In this document: in pieces, positions 32,435-41,647 of the stretch
Layout of the letters: each line of letters opens with the position of its first letter
Position numbering within the stretch: position 1 is the first letter of the stretch
Origin: Paucidesulfovibrio longus DSM 6739
GTDB lineage: Bacteria > Desulfobacterota > Desulfovibrionia > Desulfovibrionales > Desulfovibrionaceae
Direction: 5' to 3'
DNA: 64,000 nt
Assembly: GCF_000420485.1 (NCBI RefSeq)
Contig: NZ_ATVA01000013.1
Span: 1 to 64,000, forward strand
Notes under the pieces: generated by a model
Database searches by the model: none
Told to the model about the DNA's origin: nothing
Seen by the model: the letters and a program-made list of their open reading frames with translations, nothing else
Program-made: the position numbers and the translations under genes

Positions 32435-32977
32435 TCACCCTTCCATTCCGCTCTGGCGCAACAGGCGCATGGCCTTGTCCGAAAGCACGTAGCCGTCGCC
32501 GTGGCGCACGTTCTTGCCCTTGAGCTTGATGTGGAACACATAGCCCATGTCGTAGAGCATCCGCAACAGGGTCCGCTCGTAATCCTCCAGCATCTCGCAA
32601 GGGGCCACGCCGCAAAAGCGCGAAACCTTGGAAAGGTGGTAGATGTCGCGCAGAAGCTCGATATGTTCCTTGTCCAGCTGGTCCAGGGCCACGTAATCGT
32701 CGTTGCGAACCTTTTCCCAGCCCTTGTCCGTGAAATCGATGCCCAGGGACTCCAACTCGTGCCGAGCGCCTTCGGCAAGGCGGAACCCCTTGGGGTTGGA
32801 GCCGCAGGAAGTGATGATTATGCCTTCTTCCACGACTCCGCATTCCTTCAAATATTCCAAAACCTTGTCATCGTAAGCCAGCGCCTCGCGTTCCGGCAGC
32901 ATGCCGTGGTACCGCTTGACGTTGGTATAAGCATGGATGTGCTTGAGAATCTGAACATGCTGCTCGGTAAGAATCAT
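32435..32977 (-). CDS. Conserved-looking protein coupled to argH, unknown function
   Basis: A 180-residue soluble protein whose ATG overlaps the argH stop (TGATG), so translation is coupled. It is rich in charged helices ([52 protein letters not shown]). Cysteines occur in TSCGSNPKG and FCGVAPCEML. The tail (GKNVRHGDGYVLSDKAMRLLRQSGMEG) looks like a winged-helix beta-hairpin. The alternation of helices suggests a small DNA-binding or regulatory protein, but no family is recognised. The same-operon position suggests a link to arginine synthesis. Confidence 0.7.
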   Translation of the reverse strand: MILTEQHVQILKHIHAYTNVKRYHGMLPEREALAYDDKVLEYLKECGVVEEGIIITSCGSNPKGFRLAEGARHELESLGIDFTDKGWEKVRNDDYVALDQLDKEHIELLRDIYHLSKVSRFCGVAPCEMLEDYERTLLRMLYDMGYVFHIKLKGKNVRHGDGYVLSDKAMRLLRQSGMEG

Positions 32978-34371
32978 CAGGCTTCCTTGCGTTCGGATAT
33001 CCAGAGCCGAAGGGCTTCAAGCTGGCGGCGAACCGATTCCGGACCTGTTCCTCCCGGAGATACGCGGCGCTCCACCGCAGCCCGGTAGGACAAAATCGCA
33101 TAGACGTCGTTCTCGACATCGGCTCCGGCCTTGCACATCTGTTCCAGGCTGAGGTCCGCCAGGCCGCAGCCGAGGGATTCGGCCAGTGCGACGCAGGCTC
33201 CGGAAGCGTGGTGCGCCTGCCGGAAGGGCATGCCCCTGCCCACGAGGTAGTCGGCCAGTTCCGTCGCGTTGAGGAATCCCGCTTCCAGGGCGCGTTCCAT
33301 GGCCTCCGGCACGAAGACGATCTCGGCAAGCATGTCGGCCATGATCGCCAGGGAGGCCCGCACTGTGGCGTCCGCGTCGAAGAACGGCTCCTTGTCTTCC
33401 TGCATGTCGCGATTGTAGGTCATGGGCAGCCCCTTGATCAGGGTCAGGATGCCCACGAGGGCGCCGTAGACGCGCCCGGTCTTGCCGCGCATCAGCTCGC
33501 AGATGTCCGGGTTCTTCTTCTGCGGCATGATGGACGAGCCCGTGGAGTAGGCGTCGGGCAGGCGGATGTATCCGAACTGCGGGTTGGCCCAGAGGATCAG
33601 TTCCTCGCAGAATCGGCTCAGGTGGGCCATGATCAGGCTGCCCGCGCAGAGGGATTCCACCACATAGTCGCGGTCGGAAACCGCATCCATGCTGTTCTCG
33701 AAGGCTGCGTCGAAGCCCAGTTCCGCGGCGGCCGAAGCCGGGTCCAGCGGATAGGTCGTTCCGGACAGGGCCGCAGCGCCCAGCGGAGAAACGCGCACGC
33801 GCTTCAGGCAATCCGCGACGCGCTGATGGTCGCGCCGGAACATGCAGGCGTAGGCCAGCAGGTGCTGAGCGAGACTCACGGGCTGCGCTGGCTGCAAATG
33901 CGTGCAGCCGGGCAGGAGCGTCTCCTGGTTTTCCGCGGCGCGATTCGCGAGCACGGCCACAAGCCCGGCCAGAAGTTCGCTCCATTCACCGAGCCTGCGG
34001 GCCACGTGCAGTCGAAAATCGACGCCGACCTGATCGTTGCGGCTGCGTCCGGTGTGCAGCTTGCCGCCCACCGGGCCGACGATCCCGGTCAACCGGGCCT
34101 CGATGTTCATATGCACGTCTTCCAGCTCGGCCTTCCACTGGAACGCGCCGGACTCGATCTCGTCGCGCACCTGATCCAGGCCGCGGCAGAGGGACTCCGC
34201 CTCTTCCGAGGTCAGAACCCCCTGCCGCGCCAACATCCGCGCATGGGCCTGCGAACCGGCGATGTCCTCGCGATAGAGCCGCCAGTCAAAGGAGACGGAT
34301 TCGGTGTACGCTTCCACGGAAGCGCTGGTCCCTTCCTTGAACCGTCCTCCCCAAAGTTTCTTATCAGCCAT
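32977..34371 (-). CDS. argH: Argininosuccinate lyase
   Basis: A 464-residue member of the fumarase/aspartase superfamily. It shows [44 protein letters not shown], the active loop [24 protein letters not shown], and a family C-terminus. It splits argininosuccinate to arginine and fumarate, the last step of the pathway. ATG 34371 gives normal length. It follows argG by 13 bases. Confidence 0.97.
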   Translation of the reverse strand: MADKKLWGGRFKEGTSASVEAYTESVSFDWRLYREDIAGSQAHARMLARQGVLTSEEAESLCRGLDQVRDEIESGAFQWKAELEDVHMNIEARLTGIVGPVGGKLHTGRSRNDQVGVDFRLHVARRLGEWSELLAGLVAVLANRAAENQETLLPGCTHLQPAQPVSLAQHLLAYACMFRRDHQRVADCLKRVRVSPLGAAALSGTTYPLDPASAAAELGFDAAFENSMDAVSDRDYVVESLCAGSLIMAHLSRFCEELILWANPQFGYIRLPDAYSTGSSIMPQKKNPDICELMRGKTGRVYGALVGILTLIKGLPMTYNRDMQEDKEPFFDADATVRASLAIMADMLAEIVFVPEAMERALEAGFLNATELADYLVGRGMPFRQAHHASGACVALAESLGCGLADLSLEQMCKAGADVENDVYAILSYRAAVERRVSPGGTGPESVRRQLEALRLWISERKEA

Positions 34372-34384
34372 GTCCCTGCCCGCG

Positions 34385-35608
34385 TTAGTCGTCGCTGTCC
34401 CGTCCGCCCCATTTGCTCTGCTGCATGCGGCCCTTGAGCCGCAGGCCCACGAGCTTGATGAAGCCGTCGGCATCGGACTGATCGTAGATCACGTCTTCCT
34501 CGAAGGTGGCCAGATCGGGGTTGTACATGGAATACGGAGATTTGCGCCCCATGGGAATGATGTTGCCCTTGAAGAGCTTGAGCCGCACCGTGCCCGTGAC
34601 CCGTTCCTGGGTCTTGTCGATCATGGCCTGGAGAGCCTCCCGTTCCGGCGAGAACCAGTAGCCGTAGTAGATCATCTCCGCGTATTTCGGAATCAGGCTG
34701 TCGCGCAGGTGCATGACCTCGCGGTCCAGGGTCAGCCCTTCCAGGTCGCGGTGGGCCAGATGCAGGATGGTGCCGCCGGGAGTCTCGTAGACGCCTCGGG
34801 ACTTCATGCCCACGAAGCGGTTTTCGACCATGTCCACCCGGCCGATGCCGTGCTTGCCGCCGAGGTCGTTGAGCTTCTGGAGCAGCGCGGCCGGAGAATG
34901 CTTGACCGAGTTGATGGCCACGGGATCGCCCGCCTCGAAATCGATGGTGATGATTTCCGGCTCGTCCGGGGTCTTCTCGATGGGCTGCACGAGACGGAAG
35001 CAGTCCGGTCCGGGCGCGTTCCAGGGATCTTCCAGCTCGCCGCCCTCGAAGCTGACGTGCAGCAGGTTGGCGTCGATGGACCAGGGTTTGGTGCGGCTGA
35101 CCGGGATGGGGATGCCGTTTTCCTCGGCAAAGGCCATCAGGTCGGACCGGGACTTGAGATCCCATTCGCGCCAGGGCGCGATGGTCTTCAGCCGGGGGTC
35201 GAGTCCCATGGCGGCCAGCTCGAAGCGAACCTGGTCGTTGCCCTTGCCCGTGGCGCCGTGGGCCACTGCCTGGGCGTCCTCCATGTTGGCGATCTCGACC
35301 ATGCGCTTGGCGATCAGCGGCCGGGCGATGGAGGTTCCGAGCAGGTAGCGTCCCTCGTAGATGGCGTTGGCCCGGAAGGCAGGAAAGATATAGTCGCGCA
35401 CGAACTCTTCGCGCAGGTCTTCGACAAAAGCCTTGCTCGCTCCCGTGCGCAGGGCCTTGTCCTCGATGCCGTCGAGCTCCTCGCCCTGGCCCAGGTCGGC
35501 CGTGAGGGTCACGACCTCGCAGTTGTAGTGCTTCTTTATCCATTTCAGGATGACGGACGTGTCCAATCCGCCGGAATAGGCCAGAACGACCTTCTTGATG
35601 CTGCTCAT
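34385..35608 (-). CDS. argG: Argininosuccinate synthase
   Basis: A 407-residue enzyme with the N-type ATP pyrophosphatase loop [16 protein letters not shown], the [13 protein letters not shown] block, [17 protein letters not shown] and a C-terminal [17 protein letters not shown]. It joins citrulline and aspartate. Start ATG 35608 was chosen for normal length; the longer frame upstream lacks family character. It lies between argF and argH in one operon. Confidence 0.97.
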   Translation of the reverse strand: MSSIKKVVLAYSGGLDTSVILKWIKKHYNCEVVTLTADLGQGEELDGIEDKALRTGASKAFVEDLREEFVRDYIFPAFRANAIYEGRYLLGTSIARPLIAKRMVEIANMEDAQAVAHGATGKGNDQVRFELAAMGLDPRLKTIAPWREWDLKSRSDLMAFAEENGIPIPVSRTKPWSIDANLLHVSFEGGELEDPWNAPGPDCFRLVQPIEKTPDEPEIITIDFEAGDPVAINSVKHSPAALLQKLNDLGGKHGIGRVDMVENRFVGMKSRGVYETPGGTILHLAHRDLEGLTLDREVMHLRDSLIPKYAEMIYYGYWFSPEREALQAMIDKTQERVTGTVRLKLFKGNIIPMGRKSPYSMYNPDLATFEEDVIYDQSDADGFIKLVGLRLKGRMQQSKWGGRDSDD

Positions 35609-35645
35609 TTCTTGCTGTTTCCTCAAATATATATTGTTGCGGGGC

Positions 35646-36542
35646 TTACGCGAAGACCCATTCCATGATCGCCTTCTGCATGTGCAGACGGTTTTCCGCC
35701 TGATCGAACACAACGGACGCCGGGCCTTCGAAGACCTCCTCGCTGACCTCCTCGCCCCGGTGGGCGGGCAGGCAGTGCAGGAACTTGCAGTCCGGGGCGG
35801 CCAGCGCCATGAGCGCGCCGTCCACCTGATACCCCTCGAAGGCGGCCTCGCGCAGCTTCTGCTCCTCTTCCTGACCCATGGAGGCCCAGACGTCGGTGTT
35901 CAGGTAATGCGCGCCGGAAGCGGCCTTCTTCGGATCGTCGGAAAGCTCGATTTTCGCGCCCTGCTCCACGGCTTTCGCCAGAATGGCGGGGTCGGGCTGG
36001 TAGCCCTTGGGGCAGGCCAGGGCCAGCGTAAAGGGGAACCGGGCGGCCGCATTAATGAAGGAGTGGGCCATGTTGTTCCCGTCGCCGATCCAGGCCACCT
36101 TGAGCTGCTCGAAATCGGGCGTGCGCTCGTACATGGTCAGCATGTCGCTCATGACCTGACAGGGATGGTACATGTCCGTGAGCGCGTTGATTACGGGGAT
36201 GGAACCGTACTCCACGAGGGTTTCGAGCACATTCTGACCGAACGTTCGCACCACCAGGGCATCCGCATACCGCGAAAGCACGCGGGCCGTGTCCTTGAGG
36301 GGTTCGTTGCGGCCGAGCTGCGACTCTGCGGGAGTCATCAGCAGGCTCTGCCCGCCGAGCTGGCGAATGCCGACCTCGAAGGAAATGCGGGTGCGCGTGG
36401 AAGCCTTCTCGAAGATCAGGACCACGGTCCTGCCCTCGAGCAATTTGCTGCGATGCTTCTCAACCTTCATCTGCCGGGCGCGCCGCAGGATCGCTTCGGC
36501 GTCCTTTCGGGAAAAGTCCAGAATGGACAGAACGTGTCTCAT
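35646..36542 (-). CDS. argF: Ornithine carbamoyltransferase
   Basis: A 298-residue enzyme with the carbamoyl-phosphate motif STRTRISFE, the HPCQ loop ([10 protein letters not shown]), and the ornithine-binding [13 protein letters not shown] near the C-terminus. It makes citrulline. It is the first gene of argF-argG-argH, divergent from the PIG-L gene across a 196-base gap that presumably holds both promoters. No arginine operator was recognised in that gap. Confidence 0.96.
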   Translation of the reverse strand: MRHVLSILDFSRKDAEAILRRARQMKVEKHRSKLLEGRTVVLIFEKASTRTRISFEVGIRQLGGQSLLMTPAESQLGRNEPLKDTARVLSRYADALVVRTFGQNVLETLVEYGSIPVINALTDMYHPCQVMSDMLTMYERTPDFEQLKVAWIGDGNNMAHSFINAAARFPFTLALACPKGYQPDPAILAKAVEQGAKIELSDDPKKAASGAHYLNTDVWASMGQEEEQKLREAAFEGYQVDGALMALAAPDCKFLHCLPAHRGEEVSEEVFEGPASVVFDQAENRLHMQKAIMEWVFA

Positions 36543-36738
36543 GTGCTGACTCCAAATCCTCTGTATGGAACGGTCACTGAAAAGGGATGAATAATGCCCC
36601 AGCGGGAAATGAATGTAAAGCTATGAAGCGGCGCGAATCGCGGCTCGGCGGGAGGCGCTCTTCGGCGCGGGCATTGCGTCCGCAAGACAAACGTGATTCA
36701 AGTTCGGCAACGGACAGCCGCATGCAGGGAGCAGAACC

Positions 36739-37425
36739 ATGAAATCCGAAACATTCGTCATCGCCCCGCACCCGGACGACGAAACGATCGCCTGCGCGGG
36801 CATGATCATGGAGCGCATCCGCCAGGGCCGGAGCGTCAGCGTCGTGCTCCTGACGGACGGCTCGAAATCCCATTCCGCCTGCTTCGGCATCGAGGACGAT
36901 CCCACGCCGGAGCGCCTCGCGAAGATCCGGGCCGAGGAGTTCCGCCGCGTGCTCGCCCTTCTGGGAGTGGACCAGAAAAAGGTCGCTGCCCTGGGTTTTC
37001 CCGACACGGCCCTGGCGCAGTCCACCGCCCAGGCCTCGGAAGCCCTTCAGGCCCTGCTCGACGGGAAAGACATCGCAGAGATCGTCTATCCCTCCGCCTA
37101 CGACATGCACCGGGACCATCAGGCCGCCCACTACATCGTCAACAACACCCTGTCGAGAATGAATATCTGCCCGAGGAGGATTTGCTACACGATCTGGCCG
37201 GAACCTGATCGAAAGCTCCCCGAACCCGACTTCGTGATGGACATCGCCGATCACCTGGACACGAAGCACAAAGCCATGGCGCTCTACGCGAGCCAGTTGG
37301 AGCGGATTTCGCCGAAGCAGCCCGAAGCGGTCCTGCCCGCCGCGTTTCTGGAACCGGTCTTGAACTGTCCTGTCGAACGCTTCTGGACCACGCCCCAAGC
37401 CACGGGAGCTGAAAGGAAGGATTAG
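36739..37425 (+). CDS. PIG-L family deacetylase
   Basis: A 228-residue zinc-dependent N-acetylglucosaminyl deacetylase-type protein. The metal motif is APHPDDETIACAGMI, the second histidine group is DMHRDHQAAHY, and TDGSKSHSAC follows the family substrate loop. Members act on GlcNAc lipids, bacillithiol or mycothiol precursors, or antibiotics; the substrate is not clear here. It is alone on its strand. Its stop overlaps the ybeY stop of the opposite strand (shared TTAG at 37422-37425). Confidence 0.92.
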   Translation: MKSETFVIAPHPDDETIACAGMIMERIRQGRSVSVVLLTDGSKSHSACFGIEDDPTPERLAKIRAEEFRRVLALLGVDQKKVAALGFPDTALAQSTAQASEALQALLDGKDIAEIVYPSAYDMHRDHQAAHYIVNNTLSRMNICPRRICYTIWPEPDRKLPEPDFVMDIADHLDTKHKAMALYASQLERISPKQPEAVLPAAFLEPVLNCPVERFWTTPQATGAERKD

Positions 37426-37985
37426 GCCAGCGCGTCCAGCACGGCCTCGGTCATGGCTTCCATCTCCGGCCCGTGGTCCAGTCCGGCCAGGTGCAGGGCT
37501 GCGTGTGCCAGCAGACGGACCTGATGCTCGCGCGGCTCCTGTCCGTACAGCCGGACCTCGCGGGCCAGGGTGTCCACGGAAAGCACGATTTCGCCCAGGT
37601 ATGGGCCCTGCTCCCCGTCCGCAGCTTCAGGATCATCGTCCTCGCCGTCAAGGGTCTGGTCCTCGTCCGGCTGCGAATTCGCCCCAGCTTCGAAATCCTC
37701 CCGGCCATCCTCTTCGTCTTGCTCGTCTTCCTCGTCTTGCTCGTCTTCCTCGTCTTCCTCATCATCTGCCTCGCAGGCCGGGAAGCTGAGCACGTTCGTG
37801 GGGCCGAAACAGCCCAAAAACGCTTTGTTCAGGTCGGCGATTTCCGCGTCGTCCACGAGCCGCAGGGTCAGCGACGCCTGCTCCAGTCCGAGCACGCCGA
37901 GGACATCCTCCATGAGCGGGATCAATTCGGTACGGTTCAACGGGAACGCCGGGTCCAAGCGGGTTTCCACAAGAAGCTGGATCAT
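37422..37985 (-). CDS. ybeY: Endoribonuclease YbeY with a large acidic insert
   Basis: A 187-residue zinc-dependent rRNA-processing endoribonuclease. It keeps GPTNVLSFP and the metal motif LLAHAALHLAGLDHG (His161, His165, His171). Residues about 73-126, between FPA and LGEIV, are an insert made mainly of Asp and Glu with repeats of DEEDEQ; other YbeY proteins have about 10 residues there. The insert probably forms a flexible acidic loop. It overlaps phoH by four bases (ATGA), the usual phoH-ybeY pair for ribosome maturation. Confidence 0.92.
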   Translation of the reverse strand: MIQLLVETRLDPAFPLNRTELIPLMEDVLGVLGLEQASLTLRLVDDAEIADLNKAFLGCFGPTNVLSFPACEADDEEDEEDEQDEEDEQDEEDGREDFEAGANSQPDEDQTLDGEDDDPEAADGEQGPYLGEIVLSVDTLAREVRLYGQEPREHQVRLLAHAALHLAGLDHGPEMEAMTEAVLDALA

Positions 37986-39007
37986 GCCTTGTCCTTGCCG
38001 TTGCTTTCAGGATCCTCGGCCAGACTGCCGTCGCTGCGGCGGGAGCCGCCGCCCTTGGCCTCGTGCCGGTCATAGGCGTTGACGATGCGCCCCACCAGGG
38101 GGTGCCGGATCACGTCCGCTTCGTGGAAACGCACGATCCCGATGCCCTGCACTTCGGCCAGGATGTCCACGGCCTGAACCAGCCCGGACACCTGACGGCT
38201 GGGCAGGTCGATCTGGGTCACGTCGCCCGTGACCACCGCGCGGGAGCCGAAGCCGAGCCGGGTCAGAAACATCTTCATTTGTTCCGGCGTGGTGTTCTGG
38301 GCCTCGTCCAGGATCACGAAGGAATCGTTCAGCGTGCGGCCGCGCATGAAGGCCAGGGGCGCGACCTCGATCACTCCGGTGGCGAGCAGTTCCTGGACGC
38401 GCTCGAAATCCATCATGTCGTGCAGGGCGTCGTAAAGCGGGCGCAGGTAGGGATTGACCTTTTCCACGAGATCGCCGGGGAGAAATCCGAGTTTTTCCCC
38501 GGCCTCCACCGCCGGCCGGGTCAGCACGATGCGCTTGACCTCGCGCTTGGCCAGGGCTGCGGCGGCCATGGCCACGGCCATGTACGTCTTGCCCGTGCCC
38601 GCGGGACCGATGGCGAAGACCAGGTCGTTCTTTCGGATGGCGTCCAGATATTCCCGCTGGGTCAGGGTCTTGGGGGCGATGGTCTTGCGCGGCGAAACCG
38701 CATAGACCGTGTCCTCGAACACGTCCCGGACCCTGGCCGCGGGGTCGCGGGCAAGGATGCGGCAGGCGCAGTCCACGTCCTGCGGGTGCACGCCGCGCCC
38801 GGCTCGGAGCATGCCGTAAAGCTGCCCCAGGACGTTGGCCGCGAGGTCCACGTCATGCTCGTTTTCCCCCTGGACCGAAACGTGGGAGCCGCGCGTGTCG
38901 ATGCGCACGCCCGCCTTCTCGGCCAGGAGATCCAGGTGGGCGCTGCGCGGCCCGAAAAGGCGCGAGGCCAGGTTGCCGTCGTCGAATTCCAATTTCCGTG
39001 TGGGCAT
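37982..39007 (-). CDS. PhoH-like ATPase
   Basis: A 341-residue PhoH/YbeZ-type protein. An N-terminal KH-like segment (about 1-110) precedes the ATPase domain with Walker [35 protein letters not shown], Walker [24 protein letters not shown] and GDVTQIDLP. YbeZ binds YbeY and works in RNA and ribosome processing. Overlap with ybeY shows translational coupling. The ABC permease gene lies 10 bases upstream. Confidence 0.94.
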   Translation of the reverse strand: MPTRKLEFDDGNLASRLFGPRSAHLDLLAEKAGVRIDTRGSHVSVQGENEHDVDLAANVLGQLYGMLRAGRGVHPQDVDCACRILARDPAARVRDVFEDTVYAVSPRKTIAPKTLTQREYLDAIRKNDLVFAIGPAGTGKTYMAVAMAAAALAKREVKRIVLTRPAVEAGEKLGFLPGDLVEKVNPYLRPLYDALHDMMDFERVQELLATGVIEVAPLAFMRGRTLNDSFVILDEAQNTTPEQMKMFLTRLGFGSRAVVTGDVTQIDLPSRQVSGLVQAVDILAEVQGIGIVRFHEADVIRHPLVGRIVNAYDRHEAKGGGSRRSDGSLAEDPESNGKDKA

Positions 39008-39017
39008 GCGATCCGCC

Positions 39018-39788
39018 CTACTCCCGACGTTGAGCGGACTTCCAGCGGCAGACGCGCCGCTCCAGGAGGTTCGCCAGTTCATACAATGCCGCGCCCAATG
39101 CGCTCATGCCGAAAATGCCCGTGAACATCTCAGGATAATTCATCCGGCCCCAGGCGTCCATGATCAGATAGCCGAGGCCGCTGGACGTGGCGAAGGATTC
39201 CACGAAAAAGAGCACGGCCACGCTGGTGCCCGTGCCCAGGCGCAAGGCGGTGAAGCCGTGCGGCAGGGCCGCGGGCAGAAGCACCTCCAGGATCAGATCC
39301 TTCCTGGAGCCGCCCAAGAGCCGCACGCTGTCGAGATATTTCGGATTGATCAGCCGGACTCCGTCCCGCGTGGTCACGAGTATCTGATACCAGAGGATCA
39401 GCCCGATCATGGCGACCTTGGCCGTGTCGCCCAGGCCGAGCAGGAGCAGGAACACGGGCAGCAAGACGATCTTGGGGATCGGATAGGTCAGGAAGACGAA
39501 CGGCGAAAGCAGTCGGTCCGCCCTGTCCGAGCCGCCCATGAGCACGCCGAGGGGAAAGCCCAGTCCAAAGGCCAGGATCATGGCCGCCACGGCCCGGAAG
39601 GACGAGGCTCCGAAATGCTTCCAGAAGGACGCCCGGCCCAGGGCGCGGGCAAAGGCGGCGGCGGCCTCCTCCGGATGGGGCAGGAGCGCGTTGCCCAGGG
39701 CCACCGCCGCGAGCTTCCAGGCCAGTGCCAGAACCAGGATCACAAGCCCGTAGGACATGGCCGCCCGCAGCAGGGAACGCTTCACCAT
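39018..39788 (-). CDS. ABC transporter permease (nitrate/sulfonate/taurine type)
   Basis: A 256-residue inner-membrane protein with about six membrane segments. The EAA-type loop reads SVRLLGGSRKDLILEVLLPAALPHGFTALRLGTG, as in SsuC/TauC-like permeases. ATG 39788 overlaps the stop of the ATPase gene. The transporter operon is substrate-binding protein, ATPase, permease. The substrate is not evident from sequence. Confidence 0.9.
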   Translation of the reverse strand: MVKRSLLRAAMSYGLVILVLALAWKLAAVALGNALLPHPEEAAAAFARALGRASFWKHFGASSFRAVAAMILAFGLGFPLGVLMGGSDRADRLLSPFVFLTYPIPKIVLLPVFLLLLGLGDTAKVAMIGLILWYQILVTTRDGVRLINPKYLDSVRLLGGSRKDLILEVLLPAALPHGFTALRLGTGTSVAVLFFVESFATSSGLGYLIMDAWGRMNYPEMFTGIFGMSALGAALYELANLLERRVCRWKSAQRRE

Positions 39789-40537
39789 AAGCGCTCCACG
39801 GTGCGGCGAAGTTCGCGCAGGAGGCGAAAATACTCGTCGCTGTCCCGGTGGCCGGGAGTTCCGAAACCGGGATTGTCGAACCAAGCCGCCGCCCTGGCAG
39901 GGCGGCCCGCCAGCACGAGAATGCGGCCGCCAAGAAAGACCGCCTCCTCCAGACTGTGGGTGACGAGCAGGTACGGCGTGCGCCGACCGCTCCAGGCCAC
40001 CAGCAGGGCCTGTTGCAGCTTTTCGCGGGTCAGCGCGTCCAGGGAGGAAAACGGCTCGTCCAGCAAGAGCACCGAGGGCGAGGTCACGAAGGCCCTGGCA
40101 ATGGCCACGCGCTGCTGCTCGCCGCCACTGAGGGCCGCCGGGAAATCCTCGTCCCGGCCCACGATGCCCAGGTCGGCCAGCTGCGCACGGGCGCGTTCTT
40201 CCCGTTCCTGCTTGCCCACGCCCTGGATCTTCAGGCCCAGGGCCACGTTCTGGAGCACGGTCCGCCAGGGAAGCAGCCCGAAATCCTGAAGGATGATGGA
40301 AATATCCCGGCAGGGGCGTTCCACGGGTCGGCCGCGCAGCAGCACCCTGCCCGCTCTGGGGTGCGTCAGCCCGCTCAGGGCGTAGAGCAGCGTGGTCTTG
40401 CCGCAGCCGGACGGACCGACCACGGCCAGGGTCTGCCCCTGCTCCAGGCGGAGGCTCACGTTCTCCATGACCGGCCCATCCAGGCCATGGGCCAGGGTCA
40501 GGGCCTCGGCTTGGAGCATCGCAGGTTCCGGGTTCAT
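39782..40537 (-). CDS. ABC transporter ATP-binding protein (nitrate/sulfonate/taurine type)
   Basis: A 251-residue ATPase with Walker A VGPSGCGKTTLL, Q-loop ILQDFGLLPWRT, signature [15 protein letters not shown], Walker B VLLLDEPFSSLDALT and the H-loop LLVTHSLEEAVFLGG. The length and Q-loop context fit SsuB/TauB-type ATPases. It follows the binding-protein gene by 28 bases and overlaps the permease. Start 40537 is chosen for length; its ribosome site is weak. Confidence 0.92.
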   Translation of the reverse strand: MNPEPAMLQAEALTLAHGLDGPVMENVSLRLEQGQTLAVVGPSGCGKTTLLYALSGLTHPRAGRVLLRGRPVERPCRDISIILQDFGLLPWRTVLQNVALGLKIQGVGKQEREERARAQLADLGIVGRDEDFPAALSGGEQQRVAIARAFVTSPSVLLLDEPFSSLDALTREKLQQALLVAWSGRRTPYLLVTHSLEEAVFLGGRILVLAGRPARAAAWFDNPGFGTPGHRDSDEYFRLLRELRRTVERLW

Positions 40538-40565
40538 GTTTATGCGGCCTTGTCCGGGACCAGAG

Positions 40566-41504
40566 CTAGGGAGCCGAAGACGCGACCACTTTCGTATAGG
40601 CGAGACGAGCGCCAAGCATGTTTTTGGTGATCATCCAGTCCTGCACCTCGTCCACCTCGGCAGGGCTCGGCAAGGCCGGGTCGGGGTAGGCGTACACGGG
40701 GAAATTCGGCACGAGCGGCGCGGGAATGCGGCAGGTCTCGGCCATGAGGGACCGATACCGTTCCGGATTTTCCCGAAGCCGCTGCAGGGCGTCCCGGTAC
40801 GCCGCCACAAAGGCGCGGAATTCCCCGGCCCCATTTTCATAGTAGCGTTCGTGCAGGCAAAGCACGGTCAGGGGGATGTCCAGATTCTCGGCGGTGAGCA
40901 GCGTGTCGCCGCCCTTGAGCCGCGCCAGGGAGAGCAGCGGTTCGGGCAGCAGAGCCGCATCGATCTGCCCGGAGAGGAGCATTTGCAGGCGAATGGGAAT
41001 TTTCTTGATTTCGAGCCGGTTGAAATAATCCTCTGGAAGTCCGTTGGCGTCGGAAATCTTGTCCAGCAGGAACTCCATGATCGTGGAGCGCGAATATCCC
41101 ACGCTCGCACCGCGCAGGTCGGCGAGAGCGGCGCCGCTGCGTCCGGGAGCGAGGGCCAGTCCGAACATGGGCTGGCCGGGCAGGGTGCGGTAGGAAACCA
41201 GGCTCACCGGGAAGGGGCGTCCCTGTTCCAGAAGCATCAGGGCCGCGATGAGGTCGCCGAAATAGCCGTCGAGCCGCCCGGCCTGAATGGCCACGTCGCG
41301 CTCCATGGCGCTGGCGAACGGAACCAGTTCCACATCCAGGCCGTGCGCCGCGAACAGGCCGTCGTGGGCGGCGACCTGAAGCGGCAGCGTGTCGAGCACG
41401 CCGAGCACGCCGAAACGCAGCGGCTCCCCAGCCCGGGCGGTTTCCGCGCCGGCCAAGGCAAGACAGAGCAGACAGACCCCCAACCCCGCGATGATACGAG
41501 CCAT
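40566..41504 (-). CDS. ABC transporter substrate-binding protein (SsuA/ThiY-like)
   Basis: A 312-residue exported binding protein. ATG 41504 (MARIIAGLGVCLLCLALAGAETARA) gives a signal peptide with GGGAG upstream. The mature protein has the type-II fold pattern RFGVLGVLDTLPLQVAAHDGLFAAHGLDVELVPFASAMERD, YFGDLIAALMLLEQGRP and ASVGYSRSTIMEFLLDK. Relatives bind sulfonates, nitrate, taurine or thiamine pyrimidine. It is first in an operon that also contains phoH and ybeY. Confidence 0.88.
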   Translation of the reverse strand: MARIIAGLGVCLLCLALAGAETARAGEPLRFGVLGVLDTLPLQVAAHDGLFAAHGLDVELVPFASAMERDVAIQAGRLDGYFGDLIAALMLLEQGRPFPVSLVSYRTLPGQPMFGLALAPGRSGAALADLRGASVGYSRSTIMEFLLDKISDANGLPEDYFNRLEIKKIPIRLQMLLSGQIDAALLPEPLLSLARLKGGDTLLTAENLDIPLTVLCLHERYYENGAGEFRAFVAAYRDALQRLRENPERYRSLMAETCRIPAPLVPNFPVYAYPDPALPSPAEVDEVQDWMITKNMLGARLAYTKVVASSAP

Positions 41505-41647
41505 TCCATTCTCCCTTTTCAACAATGTCCTCCGGTCTCTTTAGAATGATACGGCCCGCGCATCAACCCCGGCGAGGCGGCAAGAAACAACGCGGGACCG
41601 CCCGATGCCCTCGGACGGCCCCTGGAAGAACTCCGCGTCCGACGCGG

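Noticed and set aside
37422-37985. A frameshift or misassembly in ybeY giving the acidic stretch.
   Set aside because: The frame is continuous and conserved YbeY blocks lie on both sides in the same frame, so an insert is simpler.
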